Below are positions 18,083-26,240 of a stretch of 64,000 nucleotides of DNA, one piece after another. The translations under genes were made by a program, and so were the position numbers. Every line of letters begins with the position of its first letter. Position 1 is the first letter of the stretch. The stretch is taken from positions 1 through 64,000 of the forward strand of contig JALUAG010000030.1 of the NCBI GenBank assembly GCA_027045875.1, in the 5' to 3' direction. Under the pieces are notes generated by a model. That model saw only the letters and a list, made by a program, of their open reading frames with translations. It was not told the DNA's origin and did no database searches. This DNA comes from Alphaproteobacteria bacterium (GTDB taxonomy: Bacteria > Pseudomonadota > Alphaproteobacteria > Geminicoccales > Geminicoccaceae).

Positions 18083-18619
18083 TCAGCGGATCAGGCCGCC
18101 CTTCTTCCGCTTGAGCTGCACGGCGCGGCCACGCTTGGCCGAGATCGTGCGGCGGTTGACGCCGAGCCAGCCGATCTCCCCGAACAGCCGGCCGTACTCG
18201 ATCTTGGGGCAGCGGTCCATCACCACCTCGAGGCCCGCCGCCCGTGCGCGCGCCGCCGCCTCCTCGTGGCGGATGCCGAGCTGCATCCAGACCACCTTGG
18301 CGCCGATGCGGATGGCCTCCTCGACGATCGGCGGCACCTCCTCGGCGCGGCGGAAGATCTGCACCATGTCCGGCACTTCGGGCAGCGAGGCGAGGTCGGG
18401 ATGGACCGTCTCGCCGAGGATCTCCTTTCCGGCATAGCGTGGATTGACCGGGAAGATGCGGTAGCCCTTGTTCTGGAGGTAGAGCATGGCGAAGTAGGAA
18501 GGGCGCATGTCGTTGGCCGAGGCGCCGACCATGGCGATGGTCTTCACCCGCTCCAGGATGCGGCGGATGTGGGCATCATCGTACACGATTGGTTCGTTAT
18601 TTTCCATATTTTCCGCCAC
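18083..18619 (-). CDS. CoA-binding domain protein (YccU-type)
   Basis: A 178-residue protein consisting of one succinyl-CoA-synthetase-like CoA-binding Rossmann domain. Its nucleotide-binding glycine/alanine motif KTIAMVGASANDMRPS lies near residue 26. PVNPRYAGKEILGETVHPDLASLP follows, then the conserved GAKVVWMQLGIRHEEAA and VMDRCPKIEYGRL near the end. Members bind CoA or acyl-CoA but have no established reaction. It is the upstream partner of metY in a probable two-gene operon, suggesting a role in sulfur or CoA homeostasis. That role is inferred. Confidence 0.85.
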   Translation of the reverse strand: MAENMENNEPIVYDDAHIRRILERVKTIAMVGASANDMRPSYFAMLYLQNKGYRIFPVNPRYAGKEILGETVHPDLASLPEVPDMVQIFRRAEEVPPIVEEAIRIGAKVVWMQLGIRHEEAAARARAAGLEVVMDRCPKIEYGRLFGEIGWLGVNRRTISAKRGRAVQLKRKKGGLIR

Positions 18620-18676
18620 GGCTACGTCGTTCTCCCGCCATCCTAGACGGATCGGGCCGGTGTCGCCAGCCCCCGC

Positions 18677-19522
18677 CTAGCCCTTGACCGCGCCGAGGGT
18701 GAGCCCGCGGACGATGTAGCGCTGAGCGATCAGCGCGAGAAGCACGGGCGGCACCATGGCGATGAGGGAGCGCACGGCGACGAACCAGAACTGCACGCCG
18801 CGGGTGTCCACCCCACCGGCGATGTGGACCGGCAGGGTGGCGGCGTTCTTGATGGTGAGGATGACGGCGAAGAGATACTCGTTCCAGGCGAAGGCGAACA
18901 TGATGAGGGCGGCGGCGGCGATGGCGGGTGCGGCGAGGGGCAGGGCGACCCAGAGGAAGGCCTTGACGTGCCCGGCACCGTCCACGAGAGCGGCCTCCTC
19001 GAGTTCCACCGGCAGGTCGTAGAAGGTCTGACGGCAGATGACCACCACGAAGGGCAGCACGAAGGTGGCCGAGACCAGGGTGAGCGCGAGGCGCGTGTCG
19101 AGCAGGTCGAAGCTCGAGAAGAGGATGAAGAAGGGCACCGCGGTGGCCACCGGGGGCAGTACCCGCTGGGAGAGGAACCAGATGGTGAGGTCCCTGTTGG
19201 GCACGGTGAAGAAGCGGAAGCGGGCCAGCGCATAGGCGGCGGGCACGCCGAGCAGGAGGGCGATGGCCACCGCCGAGAAGGAGATCACCGTGCTGTTGGC
19301 GAGGGCGTTGTAGGCCTCGGGGGTGCCGAGCTGGAGCCGCCAGTTGTCGAGGGTCGGGGTGAAATCCACGAACGGCATGCCGAGCCCGGTGACGGTGAAG
19401 GTCTCCACCGGCCGCCGCAGGCTGTTGGAGATCGCCCAGTAGAGCGGAAAGAAGAAGACCATCGCCACCAGGAGGGCCACCAGGGACCAGAAGGCGTCGG
19501 ACAGGCGCGATCGGCGGATCAC
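18677..19522 (-). CDS. CUT1 carbohydrate ABC transporter permease (MalG-type)
   Basis: A 281-residue six-helix permease, normal length for MalG. The EAA coupling loop reads EAALVDGAGHVKAFLWVALP. It is homologous to the permease at 10409-11413, sharing the DFTPTLD loop, ANSTVIS and the (I/A)FWF(L/I)SQR segment, but it lacks the two-helix insertion. The gene lies 10 bp after the MalF-type permease on the same strand and is last in the SBP-MalF-MalG operon. No ATPase follows. Energy coupling must come from elsewhere, possibly the ATPase at 12983-14056. Confidence 0.92.
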   Translation of the reverse strand: MIRRSRLSDAFWSLVALLVAMVFFFPLYWAISNSLRRPVETFTVTGLGMPFVDFTPTLDNWRLQLGTPEAYNALANSTVISFSAVAIALLLGVPAAYALARFRFFTVPNRDLTIWFLSQRVLPPVATAVPFFILFSSFDLLDTRLALTLVSATFVLPFVVVICRQTFYDLPVELEEAALVDGAGHVKAFLWVALPLAAPAIAAAALIMFAFAWNEYLFAVILTIKNAATLPVHIAGGVDTRGVQFWFVAVRSLIAMVPPVLLALIAQRYIVRGLTLGAVKG

Positions 19523-19532
19523 CTCGGTGCTC

Positions 19533-20486
19533 CTATTCGTAGCTCGTGCGCAGGCGTCGGAAGAACAGGGTGACGATGACCATCACCGCCACGAGCAGCA
19601 GGAAGGCGAGGGCCGAGGCGTAGCCGAAATCGTTCATCTTGAAGCCGCGGTTGAAGGCCAGATAGCTGTAGGACTGGGTGGCGATCCCCGGGCCTCCCTT
19701 GGTGAGGGTGGCGATGATGTCGAACAGCTTGACCGCCTCGGCGAAGCGCAGCAGCAGCACGATGACGATCACCGGCTTCAGGATCGGCAGGATCACGTAG
19801 CGCCAGATCTCCCACTGGGAATTGGTATCGAGCTGCGCCGTCTCGATCATCTCGTCGGGGATGCCCTGGAGGGCGGCGAGGAAGACGAGGAAGCAGAAGG
19901 GGGTCCACTGCCAGAGATCGACGAGGATGATGGAGACGAGAGCCCAGTCGGGATCGGACAGCCAGGGGATGCCGGTCCAGGAGAGGGGACCGCCCAGCTC
20001 GTAGAAGATGGTGAAGAAGAGATAGCCCACCGCCACCGGGGTGGCGAAGATGGGGAGGATCATCACCGAGCGCAGGAATCCCCGGGCATAGAGCCCGCGG
20101 TTGAACAGCCAGGCGAGACCGAGCCCGAGAAGGATCTCGATCCCCACCGCGGCGACGGTGAAGATCACCGTCACCCGCACCGCCTCCCGTACCTCCTCGT
20201 CGCGGAAGGCGCGCAGATAGTTGGCGAAGTTGTTCCAGGTGAAGCTCGTCTGCAGTTCGCGGATCACCTTGGTGCGCGTGCGCGGCGTCCCGTCGGCCTT
20301 CAGCACCGGCGTGCCGTCGGACTTCAGCACCGGGACCTTCTCGCGCCCGGTGATCACCACCTTCCGCTCCACCTCGTGGAGGCTGAGATAGAGCGAATAG
20401 CCGAGGGGGAAGACGGTGAACGACAGCACCCACAGCACCGCCGGCAGCAGGAAGAGGAACTTGATGCGTCCGGTCCAGCGGATCAT
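19533..20486 (-). CDS. CUT1 carbohydrate ABC transporter permease (MalF-type)
   Basis: A 317-residue permease. An N-terminal helix (FLFLLPAVLWVLSFTVFPLGY) is followed by a periplasmic loop of about 60 residues and a five-helix core. The EAA loop is ETAQLDTNSQWEIWRYVILP. The first periplasmic loop holds a tandem octapeptide, VLKSDGTP-VLKADGTP, encoded by a near-perfect 24-bp direct repeat (about 20290-20333). It is the second gene of the operon. The 132-bp gap to the binding-protein gene holds a strong hairpin and a duplicated GTTCCGGAA. Confidence 0.92.
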   Translation of the reverse strand: MIRWTGRIKFLFLLPAVLWVLSFTVFPLGYSLYLSLHEVERKVVITGREKVPVLKSDGTPVLKADGTPRTRTKVIRELQTSFTWNNFANYLRAFRDEEVREAVRVTVIFTVAAVGIEILLGLGLAWLFNRGLYARGFLRSVMILPIFATPVAVGYLFFTIFYELGGPLSWTGIPWLSDPDWALVSIILVDLWQWTPFCFLVFLAALQGIPDEMIETAQLDTNSQWEIWRYVILPILKPVIVIVLLLRFAEAVKLFDIIATLTKGGPGIATQSYSYLAFNRGFKMNDFGYASALAFLLLVAVMVIVTLFFRRLRTSYE

Positions 20487-20510
20487 GCGCGGGGCACCGT
20501 GACGGAGGCC

Positions 20511-20530
20511 GTTCCGGAAGCGTTCCGGAA
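20511..20530. repeat. Tandem GTTCCGGAA repeat upstream of the MalF-type permease
   Basis: GTTCCGGAA occurs at 20511-20519 and 20522-20530, an 11-bp period. Each copy contains the palindrome TTCCGGAA. The pair lies 25-44 bp upstream of the permease start in the intercistronic gap. One helical turn between dyads is compatible with cooperative protein binding, but no regulator is implied by sequence. Confidence 0.5.
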
Positions 20531-20580
20531 TACGGGCGTCGGGGGAATGCTCGAATGCGAACGGCGGTGACGGAGGGGAA

Positions 20581-20605
20581 CCGGGCCGTCCTGCGGACGG
20601 CCCGG
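20581..20605 (-). repeat. Intercistronic GC hairpin after the second binding-protein gene
   Basis: CCGGGCCGTCC (20581-20591) and GGACGGCCCGG (20595-20605) form a perfect 11-bp stem with a three-base loop. It starts 14 bp after the stop of the binding-protein gene on the minus strand and has no U-run after it. Position and form match the hairpin at 12942-12964 in the paralogous operon, which suggests conserved differential expression of binding protein over permeases. Confidence 0.7.
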
Positions 20606-20618
20606 CCCGTATTCCCGC

Positions 20619-22262
20619 TCAGCCTTCGAAGCCAATGGCTTCCTGGTACTGCTTGAGGATCCGCTCGCGGCCCAGCCGGTCGGTGATCTCCTCCCAGACC
20701 TTGGCGGTGTCGTCGAGCGCCTCCTTGGCGGTCTTCTCGCCGCTCATCGCGGCCGACAGGTTCTTGTCCATGATGTCCCAGTATTCGGGCGTACCCTCGA
20801 TACGCAGATAGGGCAGCATGGTCTCGGCGTTGAAGTTCTCGTAGTAGGCCTTGAGATAGTCCTGGACGTCGTTCGGATCCCAGCCGGCCTTGACGTAATC
20901 CTCGAGCTTGGCCTCGCCCACCGGCTCCAGGAACTGGTAGGTGAAGCCGGGATCGACGCCGGTCCAGCCGTTGTTGGCGTTCCAGATCGAGACCGGCTTT
21001 ATGGCCATCAGCGAGAGGAAGGAATAGGCGGCCTCGGGATTCTCGGAAAAGGCCGAGATCACGCCGTGCCAGGAACCGCCCGTCGTGTTGCCCACGGGCC
21101 GCGGGTCGTCGGTCTCCACCCACTGCTGCTTTTCATGGTCCCAGTAGCGGTCGGAGCCCGGCAGCACCGAGGCGGCGCAGTTGCCCTGGATCTTGCTGCG
21201 CGAGGGGTCCTGGCACAGGGAGCCGACGTCGCCCCAGCTGAACACGAAGACGCTCTTGCCTCGCAGGAAGTAGTCCCAGGCCTCCCCCAGCGACCAGCTG
21301 ATCTGCGCCGAGGGGCCGGTCTTGGCAAGCTCCTGGAGGAACTCGAGGGCGGCCACGTGCCCCGGGCTGTTGATCAGCGGTGTCATGTCGGTGGGATCGA
21401 ACCAGTACACCCGATGGTAGCGGTCGAGCTTCTCACCCGGGGTGATGGCGAAGGGCGCCGAGAGGGACTGGAAATGGTAGAGGCCCTGCTCGCCCACCTT
21501 GAGGTGGAGCACGATGCCGCTGTCGGGATCGGGATCGTTGGCGTCGAAGTTCTTGCCGTCGAAGAAGCGGGCGATGTCGAGGAGCTGCTGCCAGGTGCGG
21601 GGCGGCACCGGCATGTCGTAGCCCACCTCCTGCTTGAACTCGGCCTGCCATTTGGGATCGTTGAGCAGGTCGCGCCGGTAGTAGAGGACCTGCCCGTCGG
21701 CATCGTTCAGGGTACCGTAGCCCACCCCCTTCCAGGTGTAGAGGGTGCGCAGCGAGTCGGGCATGGAGTCGTAGCTCCACTGCGGGAAGTCGCCGCTCGC
21801 CATGTAGTCGTCGATGGGCAGGATGTAGTTGCCGGCGATCAGGTCACCGTAGAAGAAGGCGGCGACGACGATCGCGTCGTAGAGGCCGGTGCCCTGCCGC
21901 AGATCCAGCATCATCTTGGCGTAGAGATCGGTGATCGGCACCAGGGCCACGTCGAGCTTGCCGCCCGAGAGCTCCTCCCACACCGGTCGCAGGGCCATGA
22001 TGGGGCCGGAAATGCCGCCCTTGGGGCCGGAATCGAGGGTGAGAACGGTGATGTTGACGCCCTCGAAGGGTTTCTGGTCGGGCCCGAAGAGTGCCCCCAG
22101 CTCCTCGCGGGAGGTCTCGATCACCGCATTGTCGTAGTCCGGTCCCAGCTTGAGCAGGACCGAGCCGTCGTCGCGCCATTCGACGTACTGTCCGGCATAG
22201 GCGCTGCCGGCCAGGAGCGCCGTCATGGCCGCTCCGCCGAGCCAGGTTCGAAGAGATCGCAT
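20619..22262 (-). CDS. CUT1 ABC transporter extracellular substrate-binding protein
   Basis: A 547-residue periplasmic binding protein. ATG 22262 is chosen because it is preceded by GGGAGG at suitable spacing and begins a clean signal peptide (MRSLRTWLGGAAMTALLAGS, cleaved after AYAG). A 15-codon upstream extension in the same frame has no signal-peptide character. The mature part has the SBP_bac_1 fold and is paralogous to the protein at 11448-12917, sharing FSWGDVGS/FDWGDTGT and VLPGSD. Ligand unknown; sugar or polyol likely. It leads an operon with two permeases but no ATPase. Confidence 0.9.
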   Translation of the reverse strand: MRSLRTWLGGAAMTALLAGSAYAGQYVEWRDDGSVLLKLGPDYDNAVIETSREELGALFGPDQKPFEGVNITVLTLDSGPKGGISGPIMALRPVWEELSGGKLDVALVPITDLYAKMMLDLRQGTGLYDAIVVAAFFYGDLIAGNYILPIDDYMASGDFPQWSYDSMPDSLRTLYTWKGVGYGTLNDADGQVLYYRRDLLNDPKWQAEFKQEVGYDMPVPPRTWQQLLDIARFFDGKNFDANDPDPDSGIVLHLKVGEQGLYHFQSLSAPFAITPGEKLDRYHRVYWFDPTDMTPLINSPGHVAALEFLQELAKTGPSAQISWSLGEAWDYFLRGKSVFVFSWGDVGSLCQDPSRSKIQGNCAASVLPGSDRYWDHEKQQWVETDDPRPVGNTTGGSWHGVISAFSENPEAAYSFLSLMAIKPVSIWNANNGWTGVDPGFTYQFLEPVGEAKLEDYVKAGWDPNDVQDYLKAYYENFNAETMLPYLRIEGTPEYWDIMDKNLSAAMSGEKTAKEALDDTAKVWEEITDRLGRERILKQYQEAIGFEG

Positions 22263-22315
22263 GCCAAACCTCCCTGTTTCGTCCGACACGTTTCTGCCGC
22301 GTGCCACCGGGCGGC

Positions 22316-22343
22316 ATTATGCGCGAGGAGGATGCGAAATCAA
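22316..22343 (-). promoter_or_regulatory. Candidate sigma-70 promoter for the SBP-MalF-MalG operon
   Basis: On the minus strand, TTGATT (22343-22338) and CATAAT (22321-22316) are separated by 16 bp in the 99-bp gap between flhB and the binding-protein gene. They lie 54 bp before the start codon. This is the most AT-rich part of the gap and the hexamers fit well for a high-GC genome. Confidence 0.5.
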
Positions 22344-22361
22344 ACAATCTCGGCGAGCGCT

Positions 22362-23441
22362 TCAGGCGCGCCCGGGATCCTTCCCGAGCCGCATGACGGT
22401 GGCGATGATCTCGGCGACGGCTTCGTAGTGCGCCTGGGGGATGAACTTGCCGATCTCGGCACCGGCGTAGAGGAGGCGGGCGAGGGGCGGGTTCTCGACG
22501 ATCGGCACGCCGTGCTCGCGGGCCAGCTCGCGGATCCTGAGGGCCAGGAGATCGGCGCCCTTGGCCACCACCTTGGGTGCCGGGGTCTCGTCCGGGGCGT
22601 AGCGCAAGGCCACCGCGTAGTGGGTCGGGTTGGTGACCACCACCGTGCTCTGCGGCACCTCGGCCATCATGCGCTGGCGGGCGCGCTCCATGCGGAGTGC
22701 CCGCAGCCGCTGGCGAACGACGGGGTCGCCTTCGGTTTCCTTGTGCTCGTCCTTGAGCTCCTGACGGGTCATCCGCATTTCGCGCATGTAGTCGACGCGC
22801 TGCCAGGCGTAGTCGGCGGCGGCGACGAGGGCGACGGCGACGGTCATCGCCAGCAGCAGCCGCAGCGACAGACCCGCCAGATACGCCATCGCCGATGGAA
22901 GCGGCAACGCCGGTACCGCTTCCAGCCGGTCCAGCTCCGGTACCAGTACGACGGCGGCGACGATGCCCGCGAAGGCGATCTTGACGATGCTCTTGATCAG
23001 TTCGGCGAGGCCCCTGAGGGAGAAGATGCGGGACAGACCCCGTGCCGGAGAAATCCGTTCGGGCTTGGGGACGAAGGCCTGGGCGTTCCATACGATGGCG
23101 TTCTGGACCGCCGCGGCGAGAATCGCCGCCACCGCCATCGCGCCGAGCGGTACCGCGGCCAGCAGGAACCCGGTGCGCAGCGCCTGGCCGGTCGCCGAGG
23201 CGAGCGGCGACTGTTCCGGTCCGACCACCCGCACCGCGTCGAACGGCACCCGGAAGAGGAAATCGAGGGAGGGCAGGCCGTAGCGGCCTCCGACCCCGAA
23301 CACCAGCAGCGCGCCGGCGAACAGGAACAGGCTCGAGACCTCGCGGGAGCTCGGCACCCGGCCGCGGCGCCGCGCCTGATCGAGGCGCCGCTGCGTCGGT
23401 TGTTCCGTCTTTTCGCCCTGGTCCCGGCGTTCCTCGGCCAT
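22362..23441 (-). CDS. flhB: Flagellar type III export switch protein FlhB
   Basis: A 359-residue FlhB. The N-terminal EKTEQPTQRRLDQARRRGRVP signature is followed by four membrane segments (about residues 35-210). The cytoplasmic autocleavage site NPTHYAVALRY lies near residue 265, with a C-terminal domain after it. Cleavage between N and P switches export from hook to filament substrates; all motif residues are intact. It is the last gene of the flgB-flgC-fliE-fliQ-fliR-flhB block and starts 9 bp after fliR. Confidence 0.96.
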   Translation of the reverse strand: MAEERRDQGEKTEQPTQRRLDQARRRGRVPSSREVSSLFLFAGALLVFGVGGRYGLPSLDFLFRVPFDAVRVVGPEQSPLASATGQALRTGFLLAAVPLGAMAVAAILAAAVQNAIVWNAQAFVPKPERISPARGLSRIFSLRGLAELIKSIVKIAFAGIVAAVVLVPELDRLEAVPALPLPSAMAYLAGLSLRLLLAMTVAVALVAAADYAWQRVDYMREMRMTRQELKDEHKETEGDPVVRQRLRALRMERARQRMMAEVPQSTVVVTNPTHYAVALRYAPDETPAPKVVAKGADLLALRIRELAREHGVPIVENPPLARLLYAGAEIGKFIPQAHYEAVAEIIATVMRLGKDPGRA

Positions 23442-23450
23442 CGGCGGGGC

Positions 23451-24206
23451 TCAGCCGGCGAAGGGGGCGATGCTGGCTTCCACCCCGGCGAGAAATACCC
23501 GCGCACCGGCGGCGAAGCCCACCAGCAGCGCACCGACGGCGGCCAGCACCTGGAGCGGCAGGGCGATGAAGAACACCTGGATGCCGGGCACGAGACGGGA
23601 GAAGAAGCCGAAGGTGAGGTTGATCACGGTGGTCACCAGGATCACCGGCGCTGCGATACGCACCGCGGCCACGAACAGATCGGCCGAGGTACGCAGCAGC
23701 AGATCGGCGAAATCGGCGGCCGGATAGATCGCCAGCTGGGGGGTGACGTCGAAGCTCCGGGCGAGACCCCACAGCAGATAGTGATGGCCGTCGACCACCA
23801 GCAGCAGGGTCAGCCCGGCGGTGGTCAGGAAATTGCTGGTGAGCGCGCTCTGAGTGCCCTGATGGGGATCGAAGAAGGCGGCCGCGGCCAGCGCCGACTG
23901 CAGGGCGATGATGGTGCCGGCGAGGTTCATCGCCGCCAGGGCGAAGCGGGCGGCGAGACCGAGGGCGGTGCCGATCAGCAGTTCCTGAAGGAGAGCCAGG
24001 AACAGCGCGGCATCGTCGGGAGGGCGGGAGAGATCGGCACCGACCACGGGCACCAGGAGGAGGGTGATCGCCAGCGCGATGGCGAGGCGGATGCGGGGAG
24101 AGACGAACGCTTCGCCGAAGGCCGGCAGTACCATGATGCAGCCGCCTACCCGGGCGAAGACCAGTGCCGCCGCCACGAGCTCGCGTACGAGGGCCTCGGC
24201 CAGCAT
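23451..24206 (-). CDS. fliR: Flagellar export gate protein FliR
   Basis: A 251-residue polytopic protein matching FliR in length and topology, with about six hydrophobic segments. Family-typical stretches are LLIGTALGLAARFALAAMNLAG near residue 88, the following QSALAAAAFFDPHQGTQS, and FSRLVPGIQVFFIALPLQ near 208. ATG 24206 is 5 bp after the fliQ stop, which fixes the start. The longer open frame upstream is a shadow of fliQ. It forms the FliPQR export gate in the basal body; fliP is not in the window. Confidence 0.93.
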   Translation of the reverse strand: MLAEALVRELVAAALVFARVGGCIMVLPAFGEAFVSPRIRLAIALAITLLLVPVVGADLSRPPDDAALFLALLQELLIGTALGLAARFALAAMNLAGTIIALQSALAAAAFFDPHQGTQSALTSNFLTTAGLTLLLVVDGHHYLLWGLARSFDVTPQLAIYPAADFADLLLRTSADLFVAAVRIAAPVILVTTVINLTFGFFSRLVPGIQVFFIALPLQVLAAVGALLVGFAAGARVFLAGVEASIAPFAG

Positions 24207-24211
24207 GGCGA

Positions 24212-24484
24212 TCAGCCGAAGCCCAGGGTGCCGATCCGGTCGTAGAGGCGCTCGCCGAACCCCTGCAGGGTCGCCCACATGAAAGGCAGCGAAAGGGCGA
24301 GGGCGGCGAAGATGGCGGCCATCTTCGGCACCAGCGTGAGGGTCAGCTCCTGGATCTGGGTGAGGGCCTGGAGAAGGGACACCGCGAGACCGACGACGAG
24401 GGCCGCGAGCAGCGGCGGGCCGCCGATCAGCATGGCCACCCAGATGGTCTCGCGGACGAGATCGAACACCGTCTCGGCGGTCAT
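24212..24484 (-). CDS. fliQ: Flagellar export gate protein FliQ
   Basis: A 90-residue two-helix membrane protein, the standard FliQ size. The core AALVVGLAVSLLQALTQIQE and LTLVPKMAAIF segment is diagnostic. The ATG at 24484 is preceded by GGGAGG, whereas the 40-codon upstream extension in frame is arginine-rich noise. It joins FliP and FliR in the export gate. The 178-bp gap to fliE upstream shows no gene. Confidence 0.93.
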   Translation of the reverse strand: MTAETVFDLVRETIWVAMLIGGPPLLAALVVGLAVSLLQALTQIQELTLTLVPKMAAIFAALALSLPFMWATLQGFGERLYDRIGTLGFG

Positions 24485-24662
24485 GACGCCTCCCGGCGAG
24501 CCGCCGCGCCGGCGGTCTCGCCCACGCACCGGGCGGACGACGGCGACGGTGCCGGCGCGCGCGAGGCCCCGGCGCCCCTCCGAGGTCGCGGTGCACCACC
24601 GCATGGGGCGGTGTTCACGTCGGTATCCTCGCGAGCGGGCGACCGATCACCGCCGACCATCC

Positions 24663-24974
24663 TCAGATGGGCATCCGCATGATTTCCTGATAGGCCGCCA
24701 CCACCCGGTCGCGGATGGCGGTCACCTCCTTGAGGGTCAGCTCGGCGGCGGTCACCGCCTCCACCACGCTCTGCACGTCGGCCTTGCCGAGAAGCCCCTG
24801 GGTCGAGACCGTCTCGCCGGTGCGCAGCGTCGCTTCCGCATTTTCGAGCCGCTGCTTGAGGAAGGCGGCGAAGCTGGAACCGGCAGCGGCCTCGGGGCCA
24901 TCGGCCGGCCGGCGGCCGGCGAGCGCCGGGGCGGTGGTGCCGGCGAGCAGCTTGGCGGCCGTGAGCTCGGACAT
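24663..24974 (-). CDS. fliE: Flagellar hook-basal body adaptor FliE
   Basis: A 103-residue protein. The C-terminal half carries the FliE fold signature, with an ETVSTQGLLGKADVQSV region near residue 57, TAAELTLKEVTAIRDRV near residue 76 and the conserved end AYQEIMRMPI. FliE joins the MS ring to the proximal rod. It lies 32 bp after flgC, consistent with one transcription unit for rod genes and export gate. Confidence 0.9.
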   Translation of the reverse strand: MSELTAAKLLAGTTAPALAGRRPADGPEAAAGSSFAAFLKQRLENAEATLRTGETVSTQGLLGKADVQSVVEAVTAAELTLKEVTAIRDRVVAAYQEIMRMPI

Positions 24975-25006
24975 CGTGGTGATCTCCTCTTCCGTGGACG
25001 CGCGGG

Positions 25007-25414
25007 TCAGCGCAGCAGATCGATGGTCCGCTGCAGCATGCTGCGGGCCGAGCTCAGCACGCTGAGATTGGCCTCGTAGGAGCGCTGTGCCTCCCGCATG
25101 TCCATCAGCTCGACCAGCGGATTGACGTTCGGGAACTTGACGTAGCCGTTCTCGTCGGCGGCCGGATGCTGGGGCAGATAGCGCAGCACGAAATCCGACC
25201 GGTCGACGCCGTAGCGGTCGACGGTGACGAGCTCCGCGCCCGTGGCGCGGTCGAGCTCGCTCGCGAAGGAGACCGTCTTGCGGCGGTAGGGATCGCCTCC
25301 CGGCTCGGATGCGGTGGCCTGGGCGTTGGCCAGGTTCTCGGCCACCACGCGCAGGCGGGTGGCCTGCACCCGCATGCCCGAGGCGGCGACGGTCAACGAA
25401 TTCTCGAGTTCCAT
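25007..25414 (-). CDS. flgC: Flagellar proximal rod protein FlgC
   Basis: A 135-residue rod protein. The N-terminal rod signature (SGMRVQATRLRVVAENLANAQ) starts near residue 12. The C-terminal FlgC hallmark is VKFPNVNPLVELMDMREAQR, followed by a heptad-patterned helix SYEANLSVLSSARSMLQRTI. Both axial-family ends are intact. The gene follows flgB by 42 bp. Confidence 0.95.
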   Translation of the reverse strand: MELENSLTVAASGMRVQATRLRVVAENLANAQATASEPGGDPYRRKTVSFASELDRATGAELVTVDRYGVDRSDFVLRYLPQHPAADENGYVKFPNVNPLVELMDMREAQRSYEANLSVLSSARSMLQRTIDLLR

Positions 25415-25456
25415 GGCCGGATGCTCCTACGGTCGTTCACGGTCCCTCGGGGCGGC

Positions 25457-25861
25457 TCAGCGCGGGCTGCCGACGGCGGTCTCGAACATGGTCCGGAACT
25501 TGCGAAACAGGCTGGTGGCGAGGGCGTAGTCGCGCTCGGTGGCGGCGAGCTTCTGCACCTGTTCGGCCAGGACCACCGTGTTGCCGTTGGGGGAGACTTC
25601 CACCGCCGGCACTGGCCGGGCCCGGGTCGATACGCGCTGCGGCGGACCCGGAAGATGGGCGGGATCGGTGCGGCGCAGGGCTTCGGGCGGGTCGCCGGTG
25701 AGCCGGCGGGCGAGCAGGCGCTCGAAGCTGGCGCCGTCGAGATCGCGTGCCCGGTAACCCGGCGTGTCCGCATTGGCCACGTTCTGGGCCAGGAGATTGA
25801 AGCGCGCGCCGAGCCAGCGCTGCCTCGCGGACAGAAGGGCGAAGAGTGCGTTGCTCTGCAT
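25457..25861 (-). CDS. flgB: Flagellar proximal rod protein FlgB
   Basis: A 134-residue rod protein starting at ATG 25861 (MQSNALFALLS), which follows GGGAG and gives the usual FlgB N-terminus. An upstream in-frame start would add 16 unrelated residues. The rod motif LLAQNVANADTPGYRARDLD lies near residue 23 and the C-terminal assembly helix near residue 100. It is the first gene of the flagellar block. The 120-bp gap to divergent csrA must hold promoters for both, but none is clear-cut. Confidence 0.94.
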   Translation of the reverse strand: MQSNALFALLSARQRWLGARFNLLAQNVANADTPGYRARDLDGASFERLLARRLTGDPPEALRRTDPAHLPGPPQRVSTRARPVPAVEVSPNGNTVVLAEQVQKLAATERDYALATSLFRKFRTMFETAVGSPR

Positions 25862-25981
25862 CGGGGCTCCCGTCGCTCGGGTCTGCGATCCCGTCCTCGG
25901 TTGCAGCAATACCCCGTCAGAGTTAACAACCCCTTAAGAGGTCGCCGCTAGACTGCCCGGCGAACGGCAACGGAGAGGACG

Positions 25982-26230
25982 ATGCTCTATCTCACGCGCA
26001 AGGCGGGCCAGGCGGTGATCATCAACAACAGCATCGAGGTCAGGGTGGTCGAGGTACGAGGACGCAGCGTCAAGCTGGGCTTCGTCTTTCCCTCCAGCGC
26101 CTCGGTCCTGCGGGAGGAGGTCTACCGGCAGATCGAGGCCGAGAACGCCGCCGCCGCCTCCACCGCCCGCGACCTCTCGCATCTCGTGGGCGAGATGGAC
26201 GGGACGCCGGTGAGCGGCGGCGAGGGCTGA
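25982..26230 (+). CDS. csrA: Carbon storage/flagellar regulator CsrA
   Basis: An 82-residue CsrA-family RNA-binding protein. The N-terminal strand [14 protein letters not shown] carries the conserved Leu4 and Arg6. The RNA-contacting [14 protein letters not shown] segment near residue 42 is intact. The C-terminal tail (about 22 residues) is longer than in E. coli CsrA (61 residues). The gene is divergent from flgB, matching the frequent flagellar role of CsrA in repressing flagellin or motility mRNAs. A GGAGAGG ribosome site precedes ATG 25982. The following purE gene starts 10 bp after its stop. Confidence 0.95.
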   Translation: MLYLTRKAGQAVIINNSIEVRVVEVRGRSVKLGFVFPSSASVLREEVYRQIEAENAAAASTARDLSHLVGEMDGTPVSGGEG

Positions 26231-26240
26231 GGAGGCGGTG

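Noticed and set aside
20619-22262. Glycerol ABC transporter binding protein GlpV
   Set aside because: Considered because of its large size and glycerol genes in the window, but recalled GlpV features are not present and the operon lacks the glpS/glpT ATPases.
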